This document shows positions 31,997 to 40,811 of a stretch of DNA of 64,000 nucleotides, piece after piece. A program made the position numbers and the translations under genes. Source of the stretch: Ignavibacteriales bacterium (GTDB taxonomy: Bacteria; Bacteroidota; Ignavibacteria; UBA10030); contig JAPLFQ010000005.1 in assembly GCA_026390595.1 (NCBI GenBank), positions 186,001 through 250,000 of the forward strand, read 5' to 3'. Position 1 is the stretch's first letter, and the number at the start of each line of letters is the position of its first letter. Under the pieces are notes generated by a model. It did not search any database. It saw only the letters and a program-made list of their open reading frames with translations, and had not been told where the DNA came from.

Positions 31997-32761
31997 ATGG
32001 AAGCCGCACACCCAAAACAGTGGATCGGTAAGATCTGCGCTCAGAATGGCCTTCGTTTAAGCGACGAGCAGCTGCAATCAATCGAGTTGCTCGCAACGCT
32101 TCTGCTCGACTGGAACAAGAAGATCAACCTGGTTTCCAGACGGGACGAAGAAAATTTTTGGACCAGCCACATCCTTCATTGCCTTTCTCTTCTGTTCAAG
32201 GTTGACCTTCCGGCCGATGCAACCATCCTGGATCTTGGTACCGGCGGAGGGCTTCCCGGTCTTCCGCTGAAAATCGCGCGGCCGGATCTTTTGTTCACAC
32301 TTCTTGATTCTACTCACAAAAAAATAAATGTTGTTAACGATATCATCGCAGTGCTTGGCCTGAGAGGAATTAACGCCGTATGGGGCCGCGCAGAGGAACT
32401 CAGCAAAACAAAGGAGCACAATCACCGCTATGATATTGTTGTCGCTCGCGCTGTCGCTTCGTTGAAAGATCTTGTCCGATGGTCGGAGCCGTTCCTGAAA
32501 ACGGGCAGCACAACAACATTGCCGACCGCCGCCATCGCGGGTGATCAGACAAGAAGAAGGATGGAGAAGCCCACGCTCATTGCGCTCAAAGGGGGCGACC
32601 TCAACGGAGAAATTGAGCAAATACAAAAGCTGCCGCAGGTAAAGACAATCACCGTTCTAGATCTAACGTTGAAAGGCTCCAGTCAGTTTGACGGGAGCGA
32701 GAAGAAAATTGTGCTGGTGGAAATCACGGGTACCCCAAAGCAGAAAGCAGACAGACAGTGA
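31997..32761 (+). CDS. rsmG: 16S rRNA (guanine527-N7)-methyltransferase RsmG
   Basis: RsmG (GidB) methylates G527 of 16S rRNA using S-adenosylmethionine. The SAM-binding motif is [20 protein letters not shown] (near 77), preceded by [21 protein letters not shown], a family hallmark. From the ATG used (254 aa), the stretch before LSDEQL matches family length; an upstream GTG at 31958 would add 13 residues but lies inside the parS-like site. A Thr/Arg-rich insert ([20 protein letters not shown]) interrupts the C-terminal half. The stop overlaps the murQ GTG start. Confidence 0.93.
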   Translation: MEAAHPKQWIGKICAQNGLRLSDEQLQSIELLATLLLDWNKKINLVSRRDEENFWTSHILHCLSLLFKVDLPADATILDLGTGGGLPGLPLKIARPDLLFTLLDSTHKKINVVNDIIAVLGLRGINAVWGRAEELSKTKEHNHRYDIVVARAVASLKDLVRWSEPFLKTGSTTTLPTAAIAGDQTRRRMEKPTLIALKGGDLNGEIEQIQKLPQVKTITVLDLTLKGSSQFDGSEKKIVLVEITGTPKQKADRQ

Positions 32762-33465
32762 CGGACGAGAAAAAACTATTTGAACAGCTCACCCGGCTTA
32801 GCACAGAACAGCGCAATCCGGCCAGCATGGATATCGACGCGCTCTCAATTGAGGATGCTCTCCGCATCATAAACTCGGAAGACAAAAAGGTCGCGCTGGC
32901 CGTCGAGGTCGAGCTGCCGTACATCGCGAAGGCAGTCGAGCTTGTGGTGCGCGCCTTCAAAAACGGGGGGCGGCTGTTGTATGCGGGAGCGGGGACAAGT
33001 GGACGCCTAGGCGTCCTGGATGCCGTCGAGTGTCCGCCGACCTATGGTGTTCCATTCGAGATGGTCCAGGGAATGATCGCCGGCGGGGAAAAGGCGATGT
33101 TCCGCGCCCAGGAGGGGGCGGAAGACAAAGAAGAGAATGGCGCGCGGGATATCGACGAGAGAAAAGTCGGAGAACGGGATGTTGTATGTGGAATAGCGGC
33201 AAGCCTGAGAACTCCATACGTCATCGGGGCGGTGAAGCGAGCAAAACAGTTGGGAGCAAAAACCCTCTATGTAACCACAAACCCCAGAAGCCGGATGTAT
33301 TCGCCGGAATTTGCGGAGATTGCGCGGGTCCTTGATATCGCGATTTGTCCGGAAGTTGGACCGGAAGTTATTATGGGTTCAACCAGGATGAAGTCCGGGA
33401 CAGCGCAAAAACTCGTGCTCAACATGATCACGACAACGGCAATGGTGAGGCTGGGGAAGGTCTAA
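32758..33465 (+). CDS. murQ: MurQ N-terminal part, ended by an in-frame TAA
   Basis: MurQ hydrolyses the lactyl ether of N-acetylmuramic acid 6-phosphate to give GlcNAc 6-phosphate and lactate during peptidoglycan recycling. This 235-aa piece carries the SIS domain: [21 protein letters not shown] with the first catalytic Glu, then RAQEGAED with the second, and [21 protein letters not shown] stands where the family has Tyr (LGKVYxNMM); the same frame continues two codons later into the rest of MurQ. The GTG start overlaps the rsmG stop. The truncated protein keeps both catalytic glutamates but lacks the C-terminal helical domain, so activity is uncertain. Confidence 0.85.
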   Translation: MTDEKKLFEQLTRLSTEQRNPASMDIDALSIEDALRIINSEDKKVALAVEVELPYIAKAVELVVRAFKNGGRLLYAGAGTSGRLGVLDAVECPPTYGVPFEMVQGMIAGGEKAMFRAQEGAEDKEENGARDIDERKVGERDVVCGIAASLRTPYVIGAVKRAKQLGAKTLYVTTNPRSRMYSPEFAEIARVLDIAICPEVGPEVIMGSTRMKSGTAQKLVLNMITTTAMVRLGKV

Positions 33466-33471
33466 GAGAAC

Positions 33472-33717
33472 ATGATGATAGATCTTCAGATGACGAATCT
33501 GAAACTCAAGGAGAGGGCAAAAAGAGTGGTGATGACGATTACGGGGGTTGAGTACGAGCAGGCCGCAGAGTATCTGGAAAAGGCAGATGGACACGTAAAA
33601 ACGGCGCTGGTGATGATCAAAGCCGGGGTTGGCAAGGACGAGGCCCGGCTGCGGCTGGAGAAAGCAGACGGGTTTGTGCGAGCCGCCATTGAAGGGAAAG
33701 AGTACACATCATTGTAG
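33472..33717 (+). CDS. murQ: MurQ C-terminal part, same frame after the stop
   Basis: This 81-aa frame is the remainder of MurQ: MMIDLQMTNLKLKERAKRVV is the usual continuation of the SIS domain, followed by the UBA-like three-helix C-terminal domain (TGVEYEQAAEYLEKADGHVK and its repeat RLRLEKADGFVRAAI). It is in the same frame as the upstream piece, separated by TAA GAG AAC. Together the two would give about 319 residues, normal for MurQ. No clear ribosome site precedes its ATG ATG, so separate translation would depend on reinitiation or readthrough. The simplest reading is a recent nonsense mutation or a sequencing error. Confidence 0.7.
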   Translation: MMIDLQMTNLKLKERAKRVVMTITGVEYEQAAEYLEKADGHVKTALVMIKAGVGKDEARLRLEKADGFVRAAIEGKEYTSL

Positions 33718-33734
33718 AGAGCGAGGCATCGAAA

Positions 33735-34454
33735 ATGGTAGCAGCAGGAAAAATCTCCCTTTCAGACGTAGAATTCTACCCCCCCTTCGAAGGATTTCCG
33801 CGGGAAGGAATTGAGTTCATGAAACGCCTGAAGCGGAACAATAACCGGCCATGGTTTGAAAAACATAAACCGGATTATGAGTCTTTCGTAAAGACTCCAA
33901 TGCAATCCCTCATTGTGGCGCTCCGACCGCACTTTGAGCGATTCGCGCCTGAGTTCGACATCAATCCCAAACGGTCCATTTTTCGGATCTATCGGGATGT
34001 ACGTTTCAGCAAAGACAAGACGCCCTACAAAACGCACGTCGCAGCGCATTTTGTGCTACGCGGCAAACCCAAAGGCGTTGAGGGATCAGGCTACTATCTG
34101 CACATCGAGCCAGGCGAGATTTTTCTCGGTGGCGGCCTCTATATGCCCGACGGTGACCAGTTGAAGAAAATCCGCAGCGCAATTGCAGACAAACCCGAAC
34201 GGTTTCTCTCCATTGTTCAGCATCAGCGATTTATAAAGATCTTTGGAAAACTCGAGGGGGCAAAACTCCAAAAAGCGCCCAAGGGGTACGAGCCAGATCA
34301 TGCCATGGCGGAATGGCTCAAGTACAAACAATTCTTTGTCGGAGTGGAGTGGCCGGTGTCAAGGTGCCTGAAGGAAAAGTTTGTACCGGAGATCGCATCT
34401 GTGTTCGAAGCGGCAACGCCGCTTTTGCGATTTCTCAATGAAGCGGTGAGCTAG
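33735..34454 (+). CDS. DUF2461 family protein
   Basis: The 239-aa protein is recognisable as DUF2461 (TIGR02453) by FLKRLKRNNNRPWFEKHK-like FMKRLKRNNNRPWFEKHK, the RIYRDVRFSKDKTPYKTH motif, YYLHIEPGEIFLGGGLYMP and the C-terminal KQFFVG. The family is common in Bacteroidota and also occurs in other bacteria and fungi; its biochemical role is unknown. There is no signal peptide, so it is cytoplasmic. It lies 17 bases after the murQ remnant and may share its transcript. Confidence 0.9.
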   Translation: MVAAGKISLSDVEFYPPFEGFPREGIEFMKRLKRNNNRPWFEKHKPDYESFVKTPMQSLIVALRPHFERFAPEFDINPKRSIFRIYRDVRFSKDKTPYKTHVAAHFVLRGKPKGVEGSGYYLHIEPGEIFLGGGLYMPDGDQLKKIRSAIADKPERFLSIVQHQRFIKIFGKLEGAKLQKAPKGYEPDHAMAEWLKYKQFFVGVEWPVSRCLKEKFVPEIASVFEAATPLLRFLNEAVS

Positions 34455-34623
34455 AAAGATTGCGCCACCAGACCCTCATGCTCAAGAAGCTTTTCCGGCG
34501 CCCAAACCGGCGGGGAGGTTACCTTGCTTCTCCCTCCATTTGTGGGTATATTTTGATTACTTAACGTCCCGATGCCCGGGACTCTTTTTGTTTTAGGGAC
34601 AGACAACGAAGTGATGAAGGATT

Positions 34624-37032
34624 ATGACCGAAACACCAGTCAAATTTAGCGACCCCACCATAGAAACAATAGACAACATTCCAAGAACCCTGCCGGTATT
34701 GCCCCTGCGCGATGTTGTTTTGTTCCCCTACATGATTTTTCCGGTCCTGGTGGGGCGGGAAAGCTCTCTCAAAGCGGCAAACGAGGCGTTGGAGCGTGGA
34801 AAAAACATTTTCCTGGTTGCGCAGAAAAGCGCTTCGGTTGACGAACCCACGTCGGACGACGTCTATGTTCATGGCACGGTTGCGAAGATCATTCAGATGT
34901 TGAAGCTTCCAAACGGCTTGATGAAAATCCTTGTGGACGGGACGGTGCAGGCCACGGTGAAGCGTTTCCTGCCGACGACAGCATACCTTGAGGCTGAAAT
35001 TATCATCAACGACGCAGAGGTACCGTCGGGGCACGACATTGACGCCCTTGTGAGGCACGCGTCGACACTGTTCCAGGAATATGTAAAACTGAGCCGGAAC
35101 GTCCCCCCGGAAGTGCTCATGGCGTTTGAAGGAATCAAAGAGCCCCCCCGGAAACTGTATTATATGGCGGCAAATCTCGTTCAGAGCGTGGACGTGAAGC
35201 AGCGCATCCTTCAGACGCAGCATCTCCGCGAGCAACTCTACGAATTGTCGAAGATCCTCACCACCGAAATTGACATTCTGAAAATCGAGCGGGAAATCGA
35301 CACGAAGGTTCAAGACAACATCCAGAAGTCGCAGCGGAAGTTCTTCATCCAGGAACAGATCCGCATTCTGCAAGACGAGCTTGGGGATGATGAGGCGTCC
35401 CCTGAGCTGGCGAAACTGAAAGAGCAACTCCAGAAGGCAAAGATGCCAAAGGAGGTCGAAGAGAAGGCGATGGAGGAGTTCAACAAGCTCAAGAAGACCC
35501 CCCCGATGTCACCCGAATTCACCGTGACGCGGAATTATCTCGACTGGTTGATCGCCGTTCCATGGATGAAGCGGACGAAGGACGACCTTGATGTCGAGCA
35601 TGTGAAACGAATTCTTGACGAGGACCATTTTGGACTCGAGAAGCCAAAAGAGCGGATACTGGAACACATCGCTGTTCTGAATCTCGTGAAGGAAATGAAG
35701 GGGCAGATCCTCTGTTTTGTTGGACCCCCGGGTGTCGGGAAAACCTCTCTGGCAAAGTCTATTGCCCGGGCGCTGGGGCGAAAGTTCGTGCGCATTTCTC
35801 TGGGCGGCGTGCGCGACGAGGCAGAGATCCGAGGTCACCGGCGGACGTACATTGGTTCCATGCCGGGCAAAATCATTCAATCCATGAAGCGGGCGGGCGT
35901 CGTGAACCCTGTATTGCTGATGGACGAAGTGGACAAGATGAGCATGGATTTTCGCGGTGATCCCTCTTCAGCGCTCCTCGAGGTTCTGGACCCCGAACAG
36001 AACAACACATTCAGCGATCACTATCTCGACGTGGACTACGATCTTTCGAAAGTGATGTTTGTGACGACAGCAAATGTCCGGTATGCGATTCCACTGCCGC
36101 TCCAGGATCGCATGGAAATTATCGAGCTCTCCGGATATCTTGACTATGACAAGAGAGAGATCGCGAAGCGCCACATCCTTCCGAAACAGCTTGCAGCGCA
36201 TGGATTGACGGAGAAACTGCTGAAATTCACCGATGAATCCATCGACAAGATCATCAACGAGTACACACGGGAGGCGGGTGTACGTAACGTGGAACGCGAG
36301 CTTGCGTCGGTGTGCCGAAAAGCCGCGAAGGAAATCGTTCTCATCAAGAGAAAAAACGGAACGGCAAAACACAAACGCAAAACTGCCGCCGGCATTACGG
36401 TGACCGGAGAAATGATCGAGCGATACCTCGGTGTACCGAAATTCCGCAAGAAGGAAGCCGAGCGCGAACGCCGCGTGGGTTCTGTGACCGGCCTGGCCTG
36501 GACGAGTGTGGGGGGCGACATTCTCAACGTCGATGTGACCATCATGAGCGGTGCACAGAAGCTGACACTGACAGGCCAACTGGGAGAGGTGATGAAAGAG
36601 TCGGCGCAGGCCGCGTTGAGCTATATCCGGTCTAACGCAAAGCGTTTCGGCATTAACCCGGAATTCACAAAGGGAAAAGAGATTCACATTCACCTGCCGG
36701 AGGGAGCGATTCCAAAAGACGGCCCATCAGCCGGTATCACCATGGCGATGGCGATCATCTCAGCAGCAAGCAACAGGCCCGCCCGCAACGATGTTGCGAT
36801 GACGGGTGAAATAACGCTGCGCGGCAACGTGCTCCCGATTGGGGGTCTCAACGAAAAACTTCTCGCAGCACAACGGAGCGGAATCAAAACCGTCATCATA
36901 CCAAAAGAGAACGTGCAGGATCTTGCCGAAATTCAGGACAAAGTAAAAGAAGGATTGAAGATCATTCCCGTTGAAACAATCGAGGAAGCAGCAAAACTCG
37001 TATTTACGGCGAAAACAAAGAGAACCCGATAA
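34624..37032 (+). CDS. lon: ATP-dependent protease Lon
   Basis: Lon degrades misfolded and regulatory proteins in the cytoplasm. The 802-aa protein has the N-terminal substrate domain ([19 protein letters not shown]), a helical region, AAA+ domain with Walker [10 protein letters not shown] (near 367) and Walker [10 protein letters not shown], and the serine-lysine protease domain with [12 protein letters not shown] (Ser near 703) and a Lys about 43 residues later. Length fits LonA. It stands alone: 169 bases lie before it and 64 bases separate it from dnaX. Confidence 0.97.
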   Translation: MTETPVKFSDPTIETIDNIPRTLPVLPLRDVVLFPYMIFPVLVGRESSLKAANEALERGKNIFLVAQKSASVDEPTSDDVYVHGTVAKIIQMLKLPNGLMKILVDGTVQATVKRFLPTTAYLEAEIIINDAEVPSGHDIDALVRHASTLFQEYVKLSRNVPPEVLMAFEGIKEPPRKLYYMAANLVQSVDVKQRILQTQHLREQLYELSKILTTEIDILKIEREIDTKVQDNIQKSQRKFFIQEQIRILQDELGDDEASPELAKLKEQLQKAKMPKEVEEKAMEEFNKLKKTPPMSPEFTVTRNYLDWLIAVPWMKRTKDDLDVEHVKRILDEDHFGLEKPKERILEHIAVLNLVKEMKGQILCFVGPPGVGKTSLAKSIARALGRKFVRISLGGVRDEAEIRGHRRTYIGSMPGKIIQSMKRAGVVNPVLLMDEVDKMSMDFRGDPSSALLEVLDPEQNNTFSDHYLDVDYDLSKVMFVTTANVRYAIPLPLQDRMEIIELSGYLDYDKREIAKRHILPKQLAAHGLTEKLLKFTDESIDKIINEYTREAGVRNVERELASVCRKAAKEIVLIKRKNGTAKHKRKTAAGITVTGEMIERYLGVPKFRKKEAERERRVGSVTGLAWTSVGGDILNVDVTIMSGAQKLTLTGQLGEVMKESAQAALSYIRSNAKRFGINPEFTKGKEIHIHLPEGAIPKDGPSAGITMAMAIISAASNRPARNDVAMTGEITLRGNVLPIGGLNEKLLAAQRSGIKTVIIPKENVQDLAEIQDKVKEGLKIIPVETIEEAAKLVFTAKTKRTR

Positions 37033-37096
37033 TACACGCCGAATGCGGCGGCGGCGATTTCCCTTTTTCGACATTACTTCTTAAGTTCGGTTCAAC

Positions 37097-38905
37097 ATGT
37101 CCTACCAGGTTACAGCCCGTAAGTGGCGACCGTTAGTTTTTGAAGACGTTGTCGGTCAATCGCACGTGACCAGCACGCTGCGCAATGCGATTGCGTCGAA
37201 GCGCCTTGCCCACGCGTATATTTTCAGCGGTGTGCGCGGTACCGGCAAGACAACAACCGCGCGGATTCTCGCAAAGGCGATCAACTGTCAGTCGCCGAAG
37301 GATTCCAACCCGGACAATGAATGCGAGATCTGCAAAGAGATCACGGCTGGTCGAAGCCTGGACGTCATCGAAATCGACGGCGCCTCGAACCGGGGAGTGG
37401 AAGAGATTCGAAACCTCCGGGAGTCGGTACGGTATACGCCGGCGCGCGGCAAGTACAAAGTCTACATCATCGATGAAGTACACATGCTGACAAAGGAGGC
37501 GTTCAACGCGCTCCTCAAGACGCTTGAAGAACCCCCTGAACATGTTGTTTTCATCTTTGCGACAACAGAAGTCCACAAGATTCCAATGACAATCCTGTCG
37601 CGTTGCCAGCGATTCGATTTCAGGCGGATCTCAATAGAAGAGATTAGCGGCAATCTCCAAAGCGTTGCACGCGGGGAAGGGGTGACGATCGACGAGGAAG
37701 CCCTCATGGTGGTGGCAAAAAAGGGGGACGGATCGCTTCGCGATGCACAGAGCATTTTCGATCAAATCCGCGCCTTCTGTGGAAATGAGATTACCGTTGC
37801 CGACGTCCTGAAGGTCCTGAACGTAGTAGACCAGGAGCTGTTCTTTAAGGTTACCGATCTCATCAAGAACCATGATGCCCGCGGCGGCATTCAACTGGTT
37901 GATGAAATCGTCAAAGGCGGATACGATCTGCGCGAGTTTCTTGGAGGATTGTCGGAACACCTCAGGAACCTCCTGGTTGTGTTGACAACAGAGGCGACAG
38001 AGCTTGTGGAGACTTCCGAGCCGTATCGAAAGCGTTACAGAGAAGAGGCAACACGCTTCCAGCAAAATGACATTCTCCGCCTTCTGAAACTGGTGAACGA
38101 ACTCGAGCAAGCGATCCGATGGTCGCCGCAACCGCGCTTCAAACTGGAAGCGGGACTTCTGCAGATGATCAAGCTGGAACGCTCGGTGCAGATTGACGCG
38201 TTGCTGGGTCAGATTGATCAGTTGAAAAAAAAACTTAGTCCAGGCCGGGAAAACAGCAGCGGACAGGCGGCAAGCACGCGGACTCCGCAAGACGACGATT
38301 CCAGCACAGAGCTGAAGGTTGTCGGGCAGGTCAATGCCGGGAAGTTGCGCAGTGCGTCGAATATTTCGTACGGCGACGCCCCCAGGGAGTTCACATCGCA
38401 GAAGGCCGCTCTTCCAGCGATCCTTACCTCTCCTGTACAGGCCCCCCTAGTACACGAGAGCCCTTCCGTGGAAACAGGACGACAAGCAGAACCTATGCGC
38501 AAAATCACCGTGGAGGAAGCGTTCGAGCAATGGTCTCCATGGGTAAGTGAAGTAAGAAAGACGAAAATTGGTATTGGCACACTTCTGGGCGGGAGCCACA
38601 TACTTGACATCGAAGACGGCGCAATGCGCATCGGCTGTCCCGACGATTACCACCTCTCATCGCTCAAACGGCATAAAGAATTTCTCACCGATTCTTTTCA
38701 TAAAGTCACCGGAGTCAAAATCCGCATCGAGCCCGTCCTGAGTTCCAAGCCCGGTAACGGACATGGAACGCAGCAGACGGGCACAACAACGCAGTCACCC
38801 ACCATTCCCCAAACGACCGATCAGAATCATGGAAACAATGGAGGCGGAGAACACCCCGTACTCCAGGCTCTTCGCCGCGAACTCGGGGCGGAGCCGGTCG
38901 AGTAA
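37097..38905 (+). CDS. dnaX: DNA polymerase III subunit gamma/tau
   Basis: DnaX is the clamp-loader ATPase that loads DnaN. The 602-aa protein begins YQVTARKWRPLVFEDVVGQ, with Walker A GVRGTGKTTTARILA and DEVHMLTKEAFNALLKTLEE. The zinc knuckle keeps three cysteines (INCQ... ECEICK); an Asp occupies the place of the second of the usual four, so zinc binding may be weakened. The domain III helices run to about residue 370, followed by a Ser/Thr/Gln-rich linker and a tau-type C-terminal domain. A perfect AAACGTC/GACGTTT palindrome starts at its stop codon. Confidence 0.95.
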   Translation: MSYQVTARKWRPLVFEDVVGQSHVTSTLRNAIASKRLAHAYIFSGVRGTGKTTTARILAKAINCQSPKDSNPDNECEICKEITAGRSLDVIEIDGASNRGVEEIRNLRESVRYTPARGKYKVYIIDEVHMLTKEAFNALLKTLEEPPEHVVFIFATTEVHKIPMTILSRCQRFDFRRISIEEISGNLQSVARGEGVTIDEEALMVVAKKGDGSLRDAQSIFDQIRAFCGNEITVADVLKVLNVVDQELFFKVTDLIKNHDARGGIQLVDEIVKGGYDLREFLGGLSEHLRNLLVVLTTEATELVETSEPYRKRYREEATRFQQNDILRLLKLVNELEQAIRWSPQPRFKLEAGLLQMIKLERSVQIDALLGQIDQLKKKLSPGRENSSGQAASTRTPQDDDSSTELKVVGQVNAGKLRSASNISYGDAPREFTSQKAALPAILTSPVQAPLVHESPSVETGRQAEPMRKITVEEAFEQWSPWVSEVRKTKIGIGTLLGGSHILDIEDGAMRIGCPDDYHLSSLKRHKEFLTDSFHKVTGVKIRIEPVLSSKPGNGHGTQQTGTTTQSPTIPQTTDQNHGNNGGGEHPVLQALRRELGAEPVE

Positions 38906-39023
38906 ACGTCTGACGTTTGCTTCAATACTCTTTCTCCATTTCCCCTCGTTGTTAGTTCGCTATCACCCCATCTTCTTGCCAAGTCATTCTCCGTAGAATT
39001 TCCGATTTATTCCGTCAGAATCC

Positions 39024-39052
39024 TTGACACTGGTTTCCTGATTTATTAGATT
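39024..39052 (+). promoter_or_regulatory. Sigma-70-like promoter of the thioredoxin/C39 cassette
   Basis: TTGACA (39024-39029) and TAGATT (39047-39052) are spaced by 17 bases. Transcription from here would begin near 39059, downstream of a TTG at 39051, which rules that codon out as the start of the following gene. Confidence 0.55.
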
Positions 39053-39122
39053 GCCGCAGACGCCACGCACCGCACTCTCCGCGGACTTCCCGACATGTGA
39101 TTCGCAAGCAGAGTTCTCCACC

Positions 39123-39707
39123 GTGTCCACGCCTCAAAGAACAGAAAACAAGAGTCAAGACGCTGACCGTGCTGCCGCGGGAAAACTCCCGGCGGCAATC
39201 GGGCTTGCGCTTCTCGTGTGCCTGCCCGCAGCTTTCGTGGTCGGCATTCTTCATACGAACAAACCACACCTTCTTGCCCCCGGTGATCAAGCTCCGGCCC
39301 TGACCGTCATCGACCTTGATTCAAGCACAATTCACCAGATCGGTTTCAAAGGTAAGCCAGCGGCCCTGCTCTTCTTCAGCGCCGATTGTCCCCACTGCCT
39401 GCGCGAAATCTCCAACTTCGATCGATTGAACAGACGGTTCGGAGATACGATACGATTTCTTGCTATCTCGACGAGCAGCAAGTCCAAGACATCAGAACTT
39501 CTCGGCGTCAACCAACTCGACATACAGACGGTGTTGGACTACAACCAGGCGGGATGCACCGACTTTGGTGTTGACATTGTTCCAGCCCTCTTTCTTGTCG
39601 GCGCCGATGGAACCATCATCTACGGCGAGTCGGGGGAGAAAAGCCTTGGATCCCGAGAGCAGCTATTGCTAAAACTCTCGAATACGACAACGCAAACAAA
39701 AGACTGA
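39123..39707 (+). CDS. Membrane-anchored TlpA-like thioredoxin
   Basis: The 194-aa protein has one N-terminal membrane span (about 22-42, AAIGLALLVCLPAAFVVGI) followed by a periplasmic AhpC/TSA-TlpA-type thioredoxin fold: LAPGDQAPALTVIDLD, then LLFFSADCPHCLREI with the redox pair Cys89-Pro-His-Cys92, and cis-Pro in DIVPALFLV. The CPHC dithiol resembles DsbA-type active sites and suits disulfide exchange outside the cytoplasm. The GTG start is preferred because an earlier TTG lies within the promoter -10 element. It is followed after 15 bases by a C39-type peptidase and then an exported peptide with four cysteines, its plausible substrate. Confidence 0.8.
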   Translation: MSTPQRTENKSQDADRAAAGKLPAAIGLALLVCLPAAFVVGILHTNKPHLLAPGDQAPALTVIDLDSSTIHQIGFKGKPAALLFFSADCPHCLREISNFDRLNRRFGDTIRFLAISTSSKSKTSELLGVNQLDIQTVLDYNQAGCTDFGVDIVPALFLVGADGTIIYGESGEKSLGSREQLLLKLSNTTTQTKD

Positions 39708-39722
39708 CGGTAAAAAGAAAAA

Positions 39723-40274
39723 ATGCACGGTAAAGCCGCAATAAGCTTCAGCGTTGTTGGTTTTCTGGCTGTCGGATTTGCGGTTTCGTGGAAGCTTGCA
39801 AGCGGAAGCCCGCCAACTGACGCGGTGAACCATCCAGTCGGCGAATCCGAAGTCATCTATCTTGGATCCAACGGCGTCGCGTTCCAACAGCGGACAAATG
39901 ATTGTGGTTTAGCGGCGCTGGTAATGGTGCTCGACCATCACGGCATCAAAACCTCGGTGGGAGAGCTGGCTCGTAAGGTCCAATGGCAGCGCAAGGGGAC
40001 GAGCATGGCGACCGTGAAGGAGTTGGGACAGTTGTGTGGTCTTGAGCTCTGCGGATGGAAGCTCGGGTTCAAAGATCTTTCGGGTACGCCGTTCCCGCTT
40101 ATCTTTCTCGTTGAGGATAATCATTTCATCGTAGTGGACAGCGTAGATAGAAGGGGAAATCTGTTCGTGCGAGATCCCTCTGTCGGAAGGTTAAGAATTC
40201 CGAGTAATAAGATGGCGGATCGATGGCGGGGACAGGCTCTTGTGTGGTGCGGTGAGGGGCGACGATCCGATTAG
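39723..40274 (+). CDS. Anchored C39-family cysteine peptidase-like protein
   Basis: The 183-aa protein has a short N-terminal signal anchor (ISFSVVGFLAVGFAVSW) and a C39-type papain-fold domain of the kind that cuts double-glycine leaders. The catalytic set is visible: oxyanion Gln and Cys in QQRTNDCGLAAL (Gln55, Cys61), His134 in NHFIVVDS and Asp151 in VRDPSVG. Unlike bacteriocin exporters there is no ABC transporter attached, so it is a stand-alone enzyme facing the periplasm. It sits between a TlpA-like thioredoxin and a small exported peptide gene. Processing that peptide is an inference from position and motif. Confidence 0.8.
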   Translation: MHGKAAISFSVVGFLAVGFAVSWKLASGSPPTDAVNHPVGESEVIYLGSNGVAFQQRTNDCGLAALVMVLDHHGIKTSVGELARKVQWQRKGTSMATVKELGQLCGLELCGWKLGFKDLSGTPFPLIFLVEDNHFIVVDSVDRRGNLFVRDPSVGRLRIPSNKMADRWRGQALVWCGEGRRSD

Positions 40275-40297
40275 AGTATTGAGAAAGAGAATGAAGT

Positions 40298-40396
40298 TGC
40301 TCGCTGGTCTATTGAGTGTAAACGATGATGAAGCGTCCGGCCGGCCCCCGGGCTCGACATCGGAGTTTACGCTCAACGGGCGGGCCGCAGCGAGCA
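40298..40396 (+). ncRNA. Long imperfect hairpin before the peptide gene
   Basis: TGCTCGCTG (40298-40306) pairs exactly with CAGCGAGCA (40388-40396), and TTGAGTGTAAAC (40312-40323) pairs with GTTTACGCTCAA (40365-40376) at 11 of 12 positions plus a G-T. A GC-rich inner part can fold further. It fills the gap between the C39 gene and the small peptide gene, and could be a leader, a processing structure or a small mobile palindrome. Confidence 0.55.
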
Positions 40397-40433
40397 CTTA
40401 GATCAAGTCACCATTTTCCAGAAGGAGATAGAA

Positions 40434-40742
40434 ATGAAAACGTCAATAATTGTAGCACTGCTCTCGGTTGGCATGCTTCTGCGGCCCCAACCGACGCACA
40501 TTGCAGCCAACGTCGAAGCTTTCAACAACGCCGTGGTCGTTACAGCCACACAACAGGCAACACCACAAGCCCTGAACACAGCAGAAATGCAAGGCGCCGT
40601 TGGTGCCGGACTCACCGGCTGTTATCAAACAAAGGACGCGAGCGGCGATGTGTATGTTACCTGCTGTCTGGATTTGTGGATCTTTGCAATATGTGTCGCT
40701 GTCAATTGGAGTGCCGTCGAGAGGGCGATACCCTTCCTGTAG
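40434..40742 (+). CDS. Small exported peptide with four cysteines and a GAG leader-like motif
   Basis: I do not recognise a named family. The 102-aa product has a strong ribosome site (AAGGAG six bases before ATG) and a Sec-type signal peptide (MKTSIIVALLSVGMLL). A middle segment ALNTAEMQGAVGAG resembles bacteriocin-type double-glycine leaders (L-x-x-x-E-M ... G-x-G). The C-terminal part has cysteines 63, 77, 78 and 87 and a hydrophobic stretch (CCLDLWIFAICVAV). It is flanked by a large hairpin upstream and a terminator-like hairpin downstream, and preceded by a C39-type peptidase and a thioredoxin. A matured, disulfide-bonded secreted peptide is the best guess; a plain small envelope protein is the alternative. 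Confidence 0.6.
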   Translation: MKTSIIVALLSVGMLLRPQPTHIAANVEAFNNAVVVTATQQATPQALNTAEMQGAVGAGLTGCYQTKDASGDVYVTCCLDLWIFAICVAVNWSAVERAIPFL

Positions 40743-40758
40743 GCACGATGCCGAATTC

Positions 40759-40799
40759 GCCAGGGGCTAAGCCGAGAGCGGCTGGCCCCCGGCTTTGTT
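40759..40799 (+). terminator. Terminator/attenuator after the peptide gene
   Basis: GCCAGGGGC (40759-40767) pairs with GCCCCCGGC (40785-40793) with one mismatch, and AGCCG pairs with CGGCT inside around an AGAG loop; TTTGTT follows. It lies between the peptide gene and a further same-strand gene, so it may reduce downstream expression relative to the peptide. Confidence 0.6.
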
Positions 40800-40811
40800 A
40801 GAAGGAGAAAG

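Noticed and set aside
32758-33717. Alternative genetic code as explanation of the murQ TAA
   Set aside because: All other genes in the window end normally at TAA, TAG or TGA, and none needs TAA as sense.
39051-39122. Longer N-terminus of the TlpA-like protein from a TTG
   Set aside because: The TTG falls within the -10 element of the promoter, upstream of the expected transcript start.
40325-40801. Rightward 158-aa frame over the peptide gene
   Set aside because: It runs through the hairpin and overlaps the better-supported 102-aa frame, which has a strong ribosome site and signal peptide.
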